A stretch of 16,226 bases of DNA, taken from contig JAADDG010000160.1 in the NCBI GenBank assembly GCA_013154075.1, positions 1 to 16,226 of the forward strand, read 5' to 3'. Shown piece after piece: positions 1 through 7,727 of this stretch. The DNA comes from Campylobacterota bacterium (GTDB lineage: Bacteria; Campylobacterota; Campylobacteria; Campylobacterales; JAADDG01). A program made the position numbers and the translations under genes. Positions within the stretch are counted from its first letter, which is position 1. Every line of letters starts with the position of its first letter. The notes below the pieces were generated by a model. That model was not told the DNA's origin, did not search any database, and saw only the letters and a list, made by a program, of their open reading frames with translations.

Positions 1-23
1 GGTATATCTCTTATCAAAAACAT
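1..23 (-). CDS. Possible start of an unidentified gene, cut by the window edge
   Basis: An ATG at 23-21 on the minus strand opens a frame that reads MFLIRDI and then leaves the window. An AGGG ribosome-binding sequence lies 7 bases before it. It follows the SPFH gene in the same direction after a gap of about 110 bases. Seven codons are too few to identify a product, and the call rests only on the start codon and the ribosome-binding site. Confidence 0.35.
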
Positions 24-132
24 CGTTTATCCCTCTTTTTTATTTCAATTCTATAAGCTTTTTAGTTAAAAAAAGGTTAAAACGACGTAAAATTTTTTTT
101 AACAATAAAGGCTCTTTCCTCTCTACCCATTT

Positions 133-1002
133 TTAGGAATCTTTTTTATTGATATTGAAAAGTCCTTTCAAGGCGTTTTGTAAATCGGCGGGATAAACGA
201 CGAGTTTGGAGTTGTCGGACGTGGAGAGATTTTTCAAAGCTTCCAAATACTTCTCTCCAAGCAAAAAGTTAGCCGGCATATCTTTATCTTCCGTGCCGCT
301 AATCTCTTTAATCTTCTCCAAAGCGAAAGCCGAGGATTGAGCCAAAATCTGTTGAGCTTCAGCCTCTTTTTTAGCGACTTCCAATCTTGCCTCGGCCTCC
401 AAAATCTTAGCCATCTTTTCACCGCTTGCCTTAATCTCCAGCGCCCTTCTCTCCCTCTCAGCGGTAGCTTGTTTCTCCATCGCTTTTTGCATAGAGGCGG
501 AAGGCAAAAGATCCACAATTTCCACCGTTCTGATGGTAACTCCCCAGCTTACCACGTCATCTATAATTTTCGTCTTTAGAGTCGTTTTTATCTTCTCTCT
601 GCTCGATAGAGCCTCGTCAAGTTTCATATTACCCACTATAGCTCTAAGAGATGTTTTTACCAAATTGACAATAGCTTTTTGATAATCTACGATTCCGTAA
701 ACCGCATCGAAAGGATTGGTAACTTTAATGAAAGCCACCGCATTCATAGTAACTATAACGTTATCTTCCGTAATAGCGTCGATATTAGGAATCTCTACGA
801 TTTGATCCTTAGTGGAGATCTCTTTTCTAACTCTCTCATAAAACGGTGGAAAAAGAATGATTCTAATTCCCGGTTTGCTTATTCTGTTGAATTTACCGAG
901 TCTCTCGACTACCCAAACCTCTCCTTGAGGAATTATGTTTATAGTCGAAACGAAGAAAATTATTAAAAGCACAACTATAATACCGAGTATTAACCAAATC
1001 AT
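133..1002 (-). CDS. SPFH/stomatin-like (paraslipin/QmcA-type) membrane protein
   Basis: This 289-residue protein has one N-terminal membrane segment (about residues 2-23), then an SPFH/band-7 domain (about 24-185) recognisable by NIIPQGEVWVVERLGKF, a NPFDAVYGI stretch and the GVTIRTVEIVDL strand. A charged Ala/Glu/Lys-rich coiled coil follows (about 165-225). The length is normal for bacterial slipins. Family members are single-pass proteins that oligomerise in membrane microdomains and often modulate membrane proteases; the exact role here is unknown. Its ATG shares one base with the stop codon of the upstream nfeD gene (TGATG), so translation is probably coupled, and the pairing of SPFH with NfeD is a classic conserved arrangement. 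The order here is nfeD first, SPFH second. Confidence 0.9.
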   Translation of the reverse strand: MIWLILGIIVVLLIIFFVSTINIIPQGEVWVVERLGKFNRISKPGIRIILFPPFYERVRKEISTKDQIVEIPNIDAITEDNVIVTMNAVAFIKVTNPFDAVYGIVDYQKAIVNLVKTSLRAIVGNMKLDEALSSREKIKTTLKTKIIDDVVSWGVTIRTVEIVDLLPSASMQKAMEKQATAERERRALEIKASGEKMAKILEAEARLEVAKKEAEAQQILAQSSAFALEKIKEISGTEDKDMPANFLLGEKYLEALKNLSTSDNSKLVVYPADLQNALKGLFNINKKDS

Positions 1003-1454
1003 CAGGATTCCCTTTTTACCAAAAGAATTTGTCCTCTTATCTCCTCTATTATGATTCTCTCTCCCTTTTCAATATGTTCGTCGCTTATGGCAAGCCATAT
1101 CTCATCGCCCAAAAGAGGCGCATCGAGCAAAACTTTTCCCTTTTTACCTCTTTTAATCTCGGCAATGACCCTGCCGTGATGGTTTATCTGCTGATATTTC
1201 GGAACGTAAGGTTCCTCGTCATTATAGGCAACTAAAAAAACATATCTAATTGCTTCCATTATTATAACAAGAAAAATTAAAAGCAAAATAGCTCCGCTTA
1301 TATCAAAAGGATAAAACATATCTAAAATGGCGACAATAAATAGAGAAATTGATAAGGATATCAATAATTTAATATTGACTTTTATATAAAGCAGCAATAA
1401 ACCCACTCCCAAAAGCCCGAAAACAAGCCATAAATTCGCCGTTACCCACTGCAT
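1002..1454 (-). CDS. NfeD family membrane protein with C-terminal OB-fold
   Basis: This is a 150-residue short-type NfeD protein. Residues 1-77 hold three to four hydrophobic segments. The C-terminal 60 residues, from about HHGRVIAEIKRGKKGKV to the end, form the small beta-rich OB-like domain typical of NfeD. It lacks the N-terminal ClpP-like serine protease domain of long NfeD proteins. NfeD partners of stomatins are thought to bind the SPFH protein and help assemble or stabilise membrane complexes. The start ATG at 1454 follows AAGGAT at a suitable distance. The gene overlaps the downstream SPFH gene by one base, so the two form a bicistronic unit. Confidence 0.88.
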   Translation of the reverse strand: MQWVTANLWLVFGLLGVGLLLLYIKVNIKLLISLSISLFIVAILDMFYPFDISGAILLLIFLVIIMEAIRYVFLVAYNDEEPYVPKYQQINHHGRVIAEIKRGKKGKVLLDAPLLGDEIWLAISDEHIEKGERIIIEEIRGQILLVKRES

Positions 1455-1490
1455 GCCTATCCTTAAAACAACATTATTTTATTTATTAAT

Positions 1491-1504
1491 ACATTATATA
1501 ATGT
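1491..1504. promoter_or_regulatory. Candidate -10 box inside a perfect 14-bp palindrome upstream of nfeD
   Basis: The sequence ACATTATATAATGT is a perfect palindrome. On the minus strand it contains TATAAT (1498-1493), placed about 38 bases before the nfeD ATG, which would give a short leader. No convincing -35 box is visible, which is common in Campylobacterota. The palindrome could equally be an operator overlapping the promoter, or an AT-rich coincidence. Confidence 0.45.
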
Positions 1505-1617
1505 CATTTATAAAAAAACATTGAAATATTTAACTATTTTGGACTTTTAGTAGATTCAATTAAAAAATCTTATAAGTTCCCAAAAGAAAAGTAATGAAGC
1601 GAAAAAGAGAAGAAAGA

Positions 1618-1640
1618 GAGAAAGAATTAAATTCTTTCTC
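1618..1640 (-). terminator. Hairpin terminator after the PhoX-like lipoprotein gene
   Basis: A perfect 11-bp inverted repeat, GAGAAAGAATT / AATTCTTTCTC, has a single central base (in practice an AT-rich loop). It begins about 10 bases after the lipoprotein stop codon. On the minus strand it is followed by a pyrimidine-rich T/C run. The stem is AT-rich, so strength is uncertain, but position and symmetry support a terminator separating this gene from nfeD-SPFH. Confidence 0.6.
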
Positions 1641-1650
1641 CTTTTGAAGA

Positions 1651-3456
1651 TTATTTGATAGTATTTTTAATAATTTGAACGGGTCCCCAGTATCCTATAT
1701 AGGAGTTGGTATCCTCAAGTATGACGTCTTTTTCTCCTTTCAAAGGATGCTGAACTCCGTATATTAAATAGTCATACCCTTTTATGTTTCTTCTCCAGTT
1801 TATGGAAACCGGATGAGAACCTATAGGAAAAGACATTACTCTTATTAATCTGTTATTTTTAAGATCGTAATTCCAAACCATAGGGTTTACGTGTTTCTTA
1901 CCGGATTCACTAATAGTCAAAATATCTTTATCATCCAAATAAGAAAGCTCTTCAGGATCGGCTATAGCGTTTATGGAGCACTCATTACCCGCATAAGGAG
2001 AGCCCTCTTCATAGGATTGTTCTTTACCGCTTAAAATCGTATATATTTTATCCGCTACGAAATTACTCTTTATCAAATTTCCGTCGGTATCTATCTTCGT
2101 ATCGGTTAAATCTATGGCAAAAATACTGCCGCAGTAATTATTTTCAAATAAAGCGTTGGCATATCCGGCCGCCGCCACATAGATTCTATTTCTTTGATTA
2201 TCGTAAGCAAGTCCTCTCGGTCTGATAAAATTAAAGTCGGCACCTCTCATAGCCGCATATCTTTTAGTCTCAAGCCTTGATAAAATAGTCTCGTTAACTA
2301 CGCTATTTTTAATTTTAAGACACTCGGATTCTCCGTTTGCCGAAACAAGCATATAATCTTCCAAACACTCAAGATCGCTACTTACCGCAGAAACGTCGAA
2401 AAGATCGCTAAAATTAAGTTTTTTGGCAACCTCCAGTTTAACTTTTCTATTGGAAGTATGTCCTAAATTGATCCAATCAAATTTCATATAAGTAGAATTC
2501 ACATCTTTGACTATAAACTCTTTTGGAGCATACAGAGTTCCTACACTCAAATCCTCTTTCTTATCGGCTACAAACATAAACAAAGCGCCGTTTGCCCTAT
2601 TGTCAGTCAAATAAACCGTTCTTCTATCGGGCATCACTATTTCGGTAAAGTGAGAAAATCTTCCCATACTATAATGCTTTCTAAAGTGCTCCACTCCGTT
2701 TGCATCTATAATGGTCTCATTAGCCCATCCGTAAAAATAGGGATTGGATCTTTTCAAATCGCCTTTCCAATAGAGTGCCGTCTCTTCATAAAATTTATCT
2801 TTTATATATTCATATGCGGTGGAATCGTACCCCGACATTATTCCTTCCACAACTCTCGCATCCGGCTCATACCCCTCCGAGCCCAAATAGGACTGCCAAG
2901 GAGTAACGCTACCGCTTTGATGTCTGTATCCGCCAAATTCGTCTCTTTGGCTGACAAACCGCATACTATCCTCTTTCAAAACTATATTGCCGTCGGCAAA
3001 CTGATCCACTTCGGCAAGATAGATAGCTCCGATAGCGCAATCGAATTGGCTTATGAAATAGAGCCTGTTGTTTTTTTGCAAAATCGAAGAGAACGTAACA
3101 CCCTCACCCACTACATTTTCCGCATCTTTACAGATATAGGGCTGATCGTTTTTATAGAGAGGTTTATCGTCGAAATCTTTCAAAAGACCGTAAATCTCTC
3201 CGTTATTCAACGTCTCTCCGTCTTCCACTATAAGCTTTTTACAAGTAGCCGCATACTCTTTGTCATCTATCATCATCTTATCTATACAGATAAAACGTCT
3301 TTTATCCAGATTATCCACCGGGACCACGATTCCTCCGGTATCGGTGGGATTTTTACTCGTATTCGGAGCACAGCTGCCTCCGCATCCTCCGCCTCCGCAA
3401 CCGCTAAAGAAAATGGTAACAGCGGCCAAAATGGAAAACCCTATCATCCGTTTCAT
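1651..3456 (-). CDS. Secreted lipoprotein with PhoX/DUF839-like beta-propeller domain
   Basis: The protein has 601 residues from the ATG at 3456, which has AAAGG 7 bases upstream. A TTG six codons earlier is less likely. Residues 1-19 are a lipoprotein signal ending in FFSG before C20, and the mature N-terminus is CGGGGCGGSC, a Gly/Cys-rich linker. The body resembles PhoX/DUF839 proteins: a TPWQSYLGSEG segment, GRFSHFTEIV, RRTVYLTDNRANGALFMFV followed by a LYAPKEF strand, and near the C-terminus DPEELSYLDDKDILTISES. Known PhoX proteins are calcium/iron-dependent periplasmic alkaline phosphatases, but many DUF839 members are uncharacterised, and I cannot confirm the metal ligands here. Cysteines scattered through the body suggest disulfides in the exported protein. 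The gene appears monocistronic, with hairpins on both sides. Confidence 0.65.
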   Translation of the reverse strand: MKRMIGFSILAAVTIFFSGCGGGGCGGSCAPNTSKNPTDTGGIVVPVDNLDKRRFICIDKMMIDDKEYAATCKKLIVEDGETLNNGEIYGLLKDFDDKPLYKNDQPYICKDAENVVGEGVTFSSILQKNNRLYFISQFDCAIGAIYLAEVDQFADGNIVLKEDSMRFVSQRDEFGGYRHQSGSVTPWQSYLGSEGYEPDARVVEGIMSGYDSTAYEYIKDKFYEETALYWKGDLKRSNPYFYGWANETIIDANGVEHFRKHYSMGRFSHFTEIVMPDRRTVYLTDNRANGALFMFVADKKEDLSVGTLYAPKEFIVKDVNSTYMKFDWINLGHTSNRKVKLEVAKKLNFSDLFDVSAVSSDLECLEDYMLVSANGESECLKIKNSVVNETILSRLETKRYAAMRGADFNFIRPRGLAYDNQRNRIYVAAAGYANALFENNYCGSIFAIDLTDTKIDTDGNLIKSNFVADKIYTILSGKEQSYEEGSPYAGNECSINAIADPEELSYLDDKDILTISESGKKHVNPMVWNYDLKNNRLIRVMSFPIGSHPVSINWRRNIKGYDYLIYGVQHPLKGEKDVILEDTNSYIGYWGPVQIIKNTIK

Positions 3457-3588
3457 AACCCAACCTTTCTTCAAAACTTATTTTCTAACAATATGATAAC
3501 ATAAAAATGGATAATGAGATTTTAATAAAGAAAGTTAGAATAAAAATAAGGTTAAATAAATTTTAATTTTTGAAGTTTTATTGAAAGG

Positions 3589-3621
3589 AAAGAGGATGTT
3601 TTAAAACTCTACATCCTCTTT
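3589..3621 (-). terminator. Hairpin terminator overlapping the end of argS, possibly bidirectional
   Basis: An 11-bp perfect inverted repeat AAAGAGGATGT / ACATCCTCTTT is separated by an 11-base loop. The first arm on the minus strand is made of the last argS codons (Lys, Arg, Met) and the first base of the TAG stop. The stop's remaining bases fall in the loop. The arm is followed by TTTCCTTTC on the minus strand and by TTTTT on the plus strand, so it could stop transcription from either side. Confidence 0.65.
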
Positions 3622-5195
3622 TTAGCCTCTATTCCGATTAGTGAAAGTCCCGTTTTTATGGAGATTGCAGTTATTGCGAAGATCTTTAGATACTCATTTT
3701 CCTTATCGCTTCCTATAACTCTATGCTCGTTATAGAATTTATGTAACACCGCGGCAAGACTCTTTAGATAATCGGTTAGTTTCTGAAGAGATCTCGTCTT
3801 AAAAGCGTCCTCTAAAATCTCGGGAAGCAAAAATGAAGTAAAAAGCAGATTTTTGGAATCTTCATCAAGATTTTTAAGCTCCACATCTTTTACATCCGCA
3901 AAACTTTTGCCGCTCTTTTCAAATACCTGATTGATTCTCGCATGGGCATATTGGATGTAGTAGATAGGATTGGAACTATCCTCCTTTTTCAAAATATCCA
4001 CATCAAATTCCAAATGGGTATCGCTCTTTTTACTAAGGAAAATAAATCTCAAAGCATCGGCACCCATCTCTTTTACCACATCGCTCATCAAGATAAAATT
4101 ACCGGCTCTCTTACTCATCTTAAAAGGCTCTCCGCCCTTTAGCAAAGAGACCATTTGAGATAAAACAATCTCCAACCTATCCTCATCGTATCCCAAAAAC
4201 TTAACAGCAGCCTTCACTCTTGCGATATATCCGTGATGATCGGCTCCCCAGATATTGATATATCTATCGTAGCCTCTCTCAAATTTATCGTTGTGATAGA
4301 TAATATCTCCAGCAAGATAGGTAGGACGTCCGTCTTCCCTTACGATAACCCTATCTTTTTCATCCCCGTAAAGAGTGGACTTAAGCCATACTTTACCATC
4401 CTTTTCATAAACGGCGTCGTTTGCCTTAAGCTTTTCAAACACCTCATCCCACTTTTCATACAGAGACTTTTCACTCACGAAATTATCAAACTCTATGGAG
4501 ACATCTTTTAGATTGCTTTTTATAAGCTCCATCATCTCATCTTTGCCCCAAGAGCTTAGCTTTTCGATATTTTTCTCATCTTTGAAAATATCCTCTCCAA
4601 ACTCCTCGGCCGCTTTAAAAGCCAAATCCACGATATAATCGCCTCTATAAAACTCCTCCGGCCACTCTACTTCCTCTCTCAAAACTCTCTCTTTTCCGGC
4701 CAAAAAGATAGAAAGCCCCAAAAGATAGATCTGATTTCCGGCATCGTTTATATAGTATTCGGTAGTAATTTTATATCCAAGATGCTTTCCTATTCGATAA
4801 AGAGAGTCTCCTATCACTGCTCCCCTTGCATGACCTATATGAAGAGGACCTGTGGGATTTGCGCTTACATATTCTAAAAGAATCGTTTCATCATTCTCAT
4901 CTTTAGCGAATCTATCCGGATTTTCCAAAACGAAATTCGCATATTCGTTCAAAAACTCATCGCTCAATTTAAAATTGAGATACCCTTTTACCGCTTCTAC
5001 GCTTTCGAAAATAGTCTCGTCTTCAAACTTCTTGCTAAGCTCGTCGGCAATCACCATCGGGGATTTTCTCAAAACTTTAGCCAAAGAAAACGCTATCGGA
5101 GTGGCATAATGTCCGAAAGAGAGATCTTTAGGTTTCTCTAAAACGAAATCCTCTCCCAGATGCTTTTTAAGAACTTGAGTTACTCTCTTTTTCAA
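3609..5195 (-). CDS. argS: Arginyl-tRNA synthetase
   Basis: This class I synthetase charges tRNA-Arg with arginine. The 528-residue length is typical of the Campylobacterota enzyme. The N-terminal Add-1-like tRNA-contact domain spans about residues 1-100. The signature SANPTGPLHIGHARG carries HIGH at 119-122. KMSK is at 359-362 in GGEPFKMSKRAGN, and the DALR anticodon-binding domain fills about 410-528. The start is TTG at 5195, preceded by AAAGG with 6 bases of spacing, and the N-terminus MKKRVTQVLKKHL fits the family. No ATG lies in a plausible position. The gene starts 12 bases after the tatA stop and probably shares its transcript. The 3' end forms half of a terminator hairpin. Confidence 0.97.
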   Translation of the reverse strand: MKKRVTQVLKKHLGEDFVLEKPKDLSFGHYATPIAFSLAKVLRKSPMVIADELSKKFEDETIFESVEAVKGYLNFKLSDEFLNEYANFVLENPDRFAKDENDETILLEYVSANPTGPLHIGHARGAVIGDSLYRIGKHLGYKITTEYYINDAGNQIYLLGLSIFLAGKERVLREEVEWPEEFYRGDYIVDLAFKAAEEFGEDIFKDEKNIEKLSSWGKDEMMELIKSNLKDVSIEFDNFVSEKSLYEKWDEVFEKLKANDAVYEKDGKVWLKSTLYGDEKDRVIVREDGRPTYLAGDIIYHNDKFERGYDRYINIWGADHHGYIARVKAAVKFLGYDEDRLEIVLSQMVSLLKGGEPFKMSKRAGNFILMSDVVKEMGADALRFIFLSKKSDTHLEFDVDILKKEDSSNPIYYIQYAHARINQVFEKSGKSFADVKDVELKNLDEDSKNLLFTSFLLPEILEDAFKTRSLQKLTDYLKSLAAVLHKFYNEHRVIGSDKENEYLKIFAITAISIKTGLSLIGIEAKKRM

Positions 5196-5207
5196 TTTAC
5201 GCCTTTA

Positions 5208-5438
5208 TCAAGCTTTTTTCTCGTTCTCTTTGATCTCCGTAGCTTCGGCTTTGCTCTCGCTCTTTTCTATCTTCTCTTTAGAAGCCGTTACCTCTTCGTC
5301 ATCCTCTTTCATAGCCTTTTTGAAATTCTTTATTCCGCTTCCAAGTCCCTTTGCCAATTCGGGAATCTTTTTGGCTCCGAAAAGCAATACGACTATAGCC
5401 AATATTATCAGTAATTCAGGCATACTCGGCATACCCAT
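5208..5438 (-). CDS. tatA: Sec-independent translocase subunit TatA
   Basis: This 76-residue protein of the twin-arginine translocation system exports folded proteins, such as cofactor-bearing respiratory enzymes, with TatC (not in this window). It has the standard layout: a short periplasmic start, one membrane helix (about residues 6-21, PELLIILAIVVLLFG), the hinge FGAKKIPELAKGLGSG, an amphipathic helix, and a loose Lys/Glu-rich tail. I chose the ATG at 5438 because AAGGAG lies 6 bases before it. The in-frame ATG at 5456 would add MFKEIV, but these codons are the ribosome-binding site itself. It lies between gmk and argS, the order remembered from Campylobacter jejuni. Confidence 0.93.
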   Translation of the reverse strand: MGMPSMPELLIILAIVVLLFGAKKIPELAKGLGSGIKNFKKAMKEDDEEVTASKEKIEKSESKAEATEIKENEKKA

Positions 5439-5444
5439 AACGAT

Positions 5445-5450
5445 CTCCTT
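5445..5450 (-). promoter_or_regulatory. Shine-Dalgarno site that fixes the tatA start
   Basis: AAGGAG on the minus strand sits 6 bases before the ATG at 5438. It overlaps codons of the longer alternative reading frame, and this rules out the upstream ATG at 5456 as the main start. Confidence 0.75.
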
Positions 5451-5478
5451 AAACATTAGATTATAATAATAACGGCTT

Positions 5479-5487
5479 ATTATATCA
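5479..5487 (-). promoter_or_regulatory. Extended -10 promoter for tatA-argS
   Basis: The minus strand reads TGATATAAT, a full match to the extended -10 consensus TGnTATAAT, about 40 bases before the tatA ATG. A second TATAAT at 5465-5460 would give a very short leader. Both lie in the 79-base gap between gmk and tatA, so tatA-argS can probably be transcribed independently of gmk. Confidence 0.6.
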
Positions 5488-5517
5488 CAAGAATCTAATC
5501 AGAAGGTAAAAGAGGTG

Positions 5518-6129
5518 TTAATTGTTTATCCAATGATCTATAAATTGTTCCAAATCAAACAAAGAGGTTTTCAACCTTGCACTTTTGGCCACACTTATTA
5601 AACTATCGCAAGCTTTCTCTAAATCGTCATTTATGATCAAAAAATCGTAATTGCCTATCTCTTTTATCTCAACAAGAGCGTTTTTGATTCTCTTTTCAAT
5701 GATATCTTTAGAGTCCGTTCCTCTTTTTGAAAGCCTCTCTTTCAAAACATTTAACGAAGGAGTAGTCAAAAAAACGGAAGTGGTAATTTTGTCAAACTTC
5801 TCTCTAACGATTTTATGCCCTTGTACGTCTATATCGAAAACTACGAGTTTTCCCTCGCTCAAAGCCTTTTTAACAGGTTTCAAAGAGGTTCCGTAATAGT
5901 TGCCGTGAACTTTCGCCCACTCCAAAAATTCACCCTCTTCTATCTCCTTTTCAAACTGCTCTTTGGAGATAAAAAAGTACTCTCTGCCGTTTTGCTCCCC
6001 TTCTCTCATCTCTCTTGTGGTAGTCGAGATGGAGAAGTAGGTATCGGGCACCTCTTTTAGCATTCTATTTATAAGAGTACTCTTTCCGGCCCCGCTCGGA
6101 CCGGAAATGACCAAGATAGCTCCCTTCAT
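5518..6129 (-). CDS. gmk: Guanylate kinase
   Basis: This enzyme transfers phosphate from ATP to GMP to make GDP in purine nucleotide metabolism. The 203-residue length matches the family. The P-loop GPSGAGKS is at residues 10-17. The GMP-binding region follows, with STTTREMREGEQNGREYFFIS and the EFLEWAKVHGNYYGTS segment, then VVFDIDVQGH and the lid region with LSKRGTDS. The start ATG at 6129 lies one base after the stop codon of the upstream acidic-protein gene, so the two are likely co-translated. The last residues are followed by the tatA promoter region. Confidence 0.97.
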   Translation of the reverse strand: MKGAILVISGPSGAGKSTLINRMLKEVPDTYFSISTTTREMREGEQNGREYFFISKEQFEKEIEEGEFLEWAKVHGNYYGTSLKPVKKALSEGKLVVFDIDVQGHKIVREKFDKITTSVFLTTPSLNVLKERLSKRGTDSKDIIEKRIKNALVEIKEIGNYDFLIINDDLEKACDSLISVAKSARLKTSLFDLEQFIDHWINN

Positions 6130-6130
6130 C

Positions 6131-7516
6131 TCACTTTTTGCTTTTAAAACTGATAGTTATATTGATTTCCATATCTTCAAGAACTTTCTTTATAACTTCC
6201 ACTTTTTCCAAAGCGTCCGCTACGCTCTTTTTCACTTCCTCTTCTATTTGAGAATCGTCATTTTGCAAAATTTCACTCTCAGCTTCCACCAATGCGTTCT
6301 CCTTTTTCTCTTCTTGCTCTTTTATATCCTCTTTTTTCTCCGCGGAAATATCTTTATCTTCGGTTTGAACCTCTTGCAAAGCCTTTAAAATAGCCTCTTG
6401 AGTCAAAGAGGAAAAGTCATCCGGTTCTACACCTTTTAACGTATCCGTAGAATCCGCGCTATCCTCATCTTCTAAAATCTTTTTAACCTGCTGAATCTCC
6501 TCTTTATCCAAAACGCTCTGCTCGATCTCTTTATCTTCCAAAGCCTCTTCATCCTCTTTTTGAAACTCATCCGCTATCTCTTGAGAGATCTTTTCCAAAA
6601 CCTCCTCTTCGCTCTCCTCTTTCAACTCCTCGCTCTTTGCTTCTTCACTCTCTTTATCTTCATCTTCCATATCAAGCTCCAAATCTTCGAAAGAGAACTC
6701 CTCCTCTTTTAGAATATTCTCTCTCTCGGCTTCGGCTTTGGTATCCTCTTTAGTTTCGGATTCCTCCTCAACTTCACTTAAAAGCTCCTCTTTAGAGTCA
6801 TCTTCTTTAAACTCTTCTTTAAGCTCCTCTTCAAGCTCTTTATCTTCGGCTTTTACCTCATCTTCAAAAAGAGCGCTCAAATCTTCTTCTTCTTTAGATT
6901 CCTCTTTCGTTTCCTTCTCATCGATCTCCTCAAGATCGATATCCATATTCAAAATCTCTTCATCTTTCATTTTCATATCTTCCTCATCCTCTAAAATAAA
7001 ATTTTCATCTATATCGGAAGATAGTTCATTTTTCTTTTCCTCTTCGAGATCTTTTTGCTCTTCTTGAAGATCTTTCAAATCAAATTCGAAATCGTCATCC
7101 TTAAATTCATCCTCGAAATCGTCTGCCAAAAGAGCTTCGTTTTCACTCTCTTTATCCTCTTTATCTGCATCTGCGCCTTCTTCTTTATGACTTTTTATCT
7201 CATCGAAAGTGGAAGTTTTTATAAGCTCTATAAAATCGGTAGGTAAAAACGGTTTTTCCAAAACTATATCGATCCCGTCAGGCGTAGAAACTCCTTTTGA
7301 GGCGATATATCCCAAAAGCCCGTATTTAAACTTATCTTTTATATCGTTTACGATACCGTCTTTATAAGAATCGCTATCGACGAATATATAATCATACTCT
7401 CCGCCGCTTAACTCGCCTAAATCCTGAATCTCTTCGAAATCTATACTATTTTTCTCACAAGTTAAAGATATTAACCTCGAGACAATTTTATTTGAATTTA
7501 TAAGAAGAATGCGCAT
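6131..7516 (-). CDS. Highly acidic protein with N-terminal degenerate receiver domain
   Basis: The protein has 461 residues. Residues 1-105 look like a response-regulator receiver fold: strand RILLINSN, then YDYIFVDSDS with D47 at about the phospho-acceptor position, and the conserved Lys-Pro at 88-89 in LEKPFLP. The usual acidic pair after strand 1 is Asn-Ser (7-8), so phosphorylation chemistry is doubtful. Residues about 110-425 are a low-complexity, Glu/Asp/Lys-rich, probably extended or coiled region with almost no aromatics. The last 35 residues (VADALEKVEVIKKVLEDMEINITISFKS) look ordered. ATG 7516 has GGAG 8 bases upstream. In C. jejuni, as I recall, the equivalent gene before gmk is annotated 'highly acidic protein' and lies next to fliR; fliR is not next to it here. 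The function is unknown. Confidence 0.8.
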   Translation of the reverse strand: MRILLINSNKIVSRLISLTCEKNSIDFEEIQDLGELSGGEYDYIFVDSDSYKDGIVNDIKDKFKYGLLGYIASKGVSTPDGIDIVLEKPFLPTDFIELIKTSTFDEIKSHKEEGADADKEDKESENEALLADDFEDEFKDDDFEFDLKDLQEEQKDLEEEKKNELSSDIDENFILEDEEDMKMKDEEILNMDIDLEEIDEKETKEESKEEEDLSALFEDEVKAEDKELEEELKEEFKEDDSKEELLSEVEEESETKEDTKAEAERENILKEEEFSFEDLELDMEDEDKESEEAKSEELKEESEEEVLEKISQEIADEFQKEDEEALEDKEIEQSVLDKEEIQQVKKILEDEDSADSTDTLKGVEPDDFSSLTQEAILKALQEVQTEDKDISAEKKEDIKEQEEKKENALVEAESEILQNDDSQIEEEVKKSVADALEKVEVIKKVLEDMEINITISFKSKK

Positions 7517-7697
7517 TGTTTTTACTCCAATTCATAGATAAATATACAAAAACACGATTATGAAATTTTATAATAACTTTATTTGAATTTACTTTAACCT
7601 CTTGTATATCGGCTTTTTTCTTCTTTGCTTTGAAACTAAATGCGTAAATTTTATTTTCCTCTATTGCCTAATATTTATAAACGTGGTAAAATTGTTT

Positions 7698-7703
7698 TAT
7701 AAC
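7698..7703 (+). promoter_or_regulatory. Candidate -10 box for the DUF937-DUF1508 unit
   Basis: TATAAC lies 24 bases before the ATG at 7728, within the 211-base AT-rich gap between divergent genes. No good -35 is visible. For the opposite gene, a minus-strand TATATT at 7546-7541 is a comparably weak candidate. Confidence 0.3.
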
Positions 7704-7727
7704 TACTTCACAATAAGGATATTTACC

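Noticed and set aside
76..103. AT-rich inverted repeat GTTAAAA / TTTTAAC after the SPFH gene
   Set aside because: The stem is only 7 AT-rich base pairs with a 14-base loop and no T-run; it is too weak to call a terminator.
3492..3497. TATCAT on the minus strand as promoter of the lipoprotein gene
   Set aside because: It is plausible in distance (about 36 bases before the ATG) but a poor match in very AT-rich sequence; not strong enough to list.
2650..3504. Long plus-strand open frame (284 codons) opposite the PhoX-like lipoprotein gene
   Set aside because: It is antisense to a clear lipoprotein gene with signal peptide and domain, has no ribosome-binding site, and its translation has no family resemblance.
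6738..7067. Serine-rich plus-strand frame of 109 codons
   Set aside because: It is the complement of the Glu/Asp-rich repeats of the acidic protein; the serine bias follows from reading GAA/GAG/GAT codons backwards.
7602..7727. N-terminal hydrophobic extension of the DUF937 protein
   Set aside because: There is no ribosome-binding site, the DUF937 family starts at MDIINILLSS, and AAGGAT correctly precedes the ATG at 7728. The extension crosses the likely promoter.
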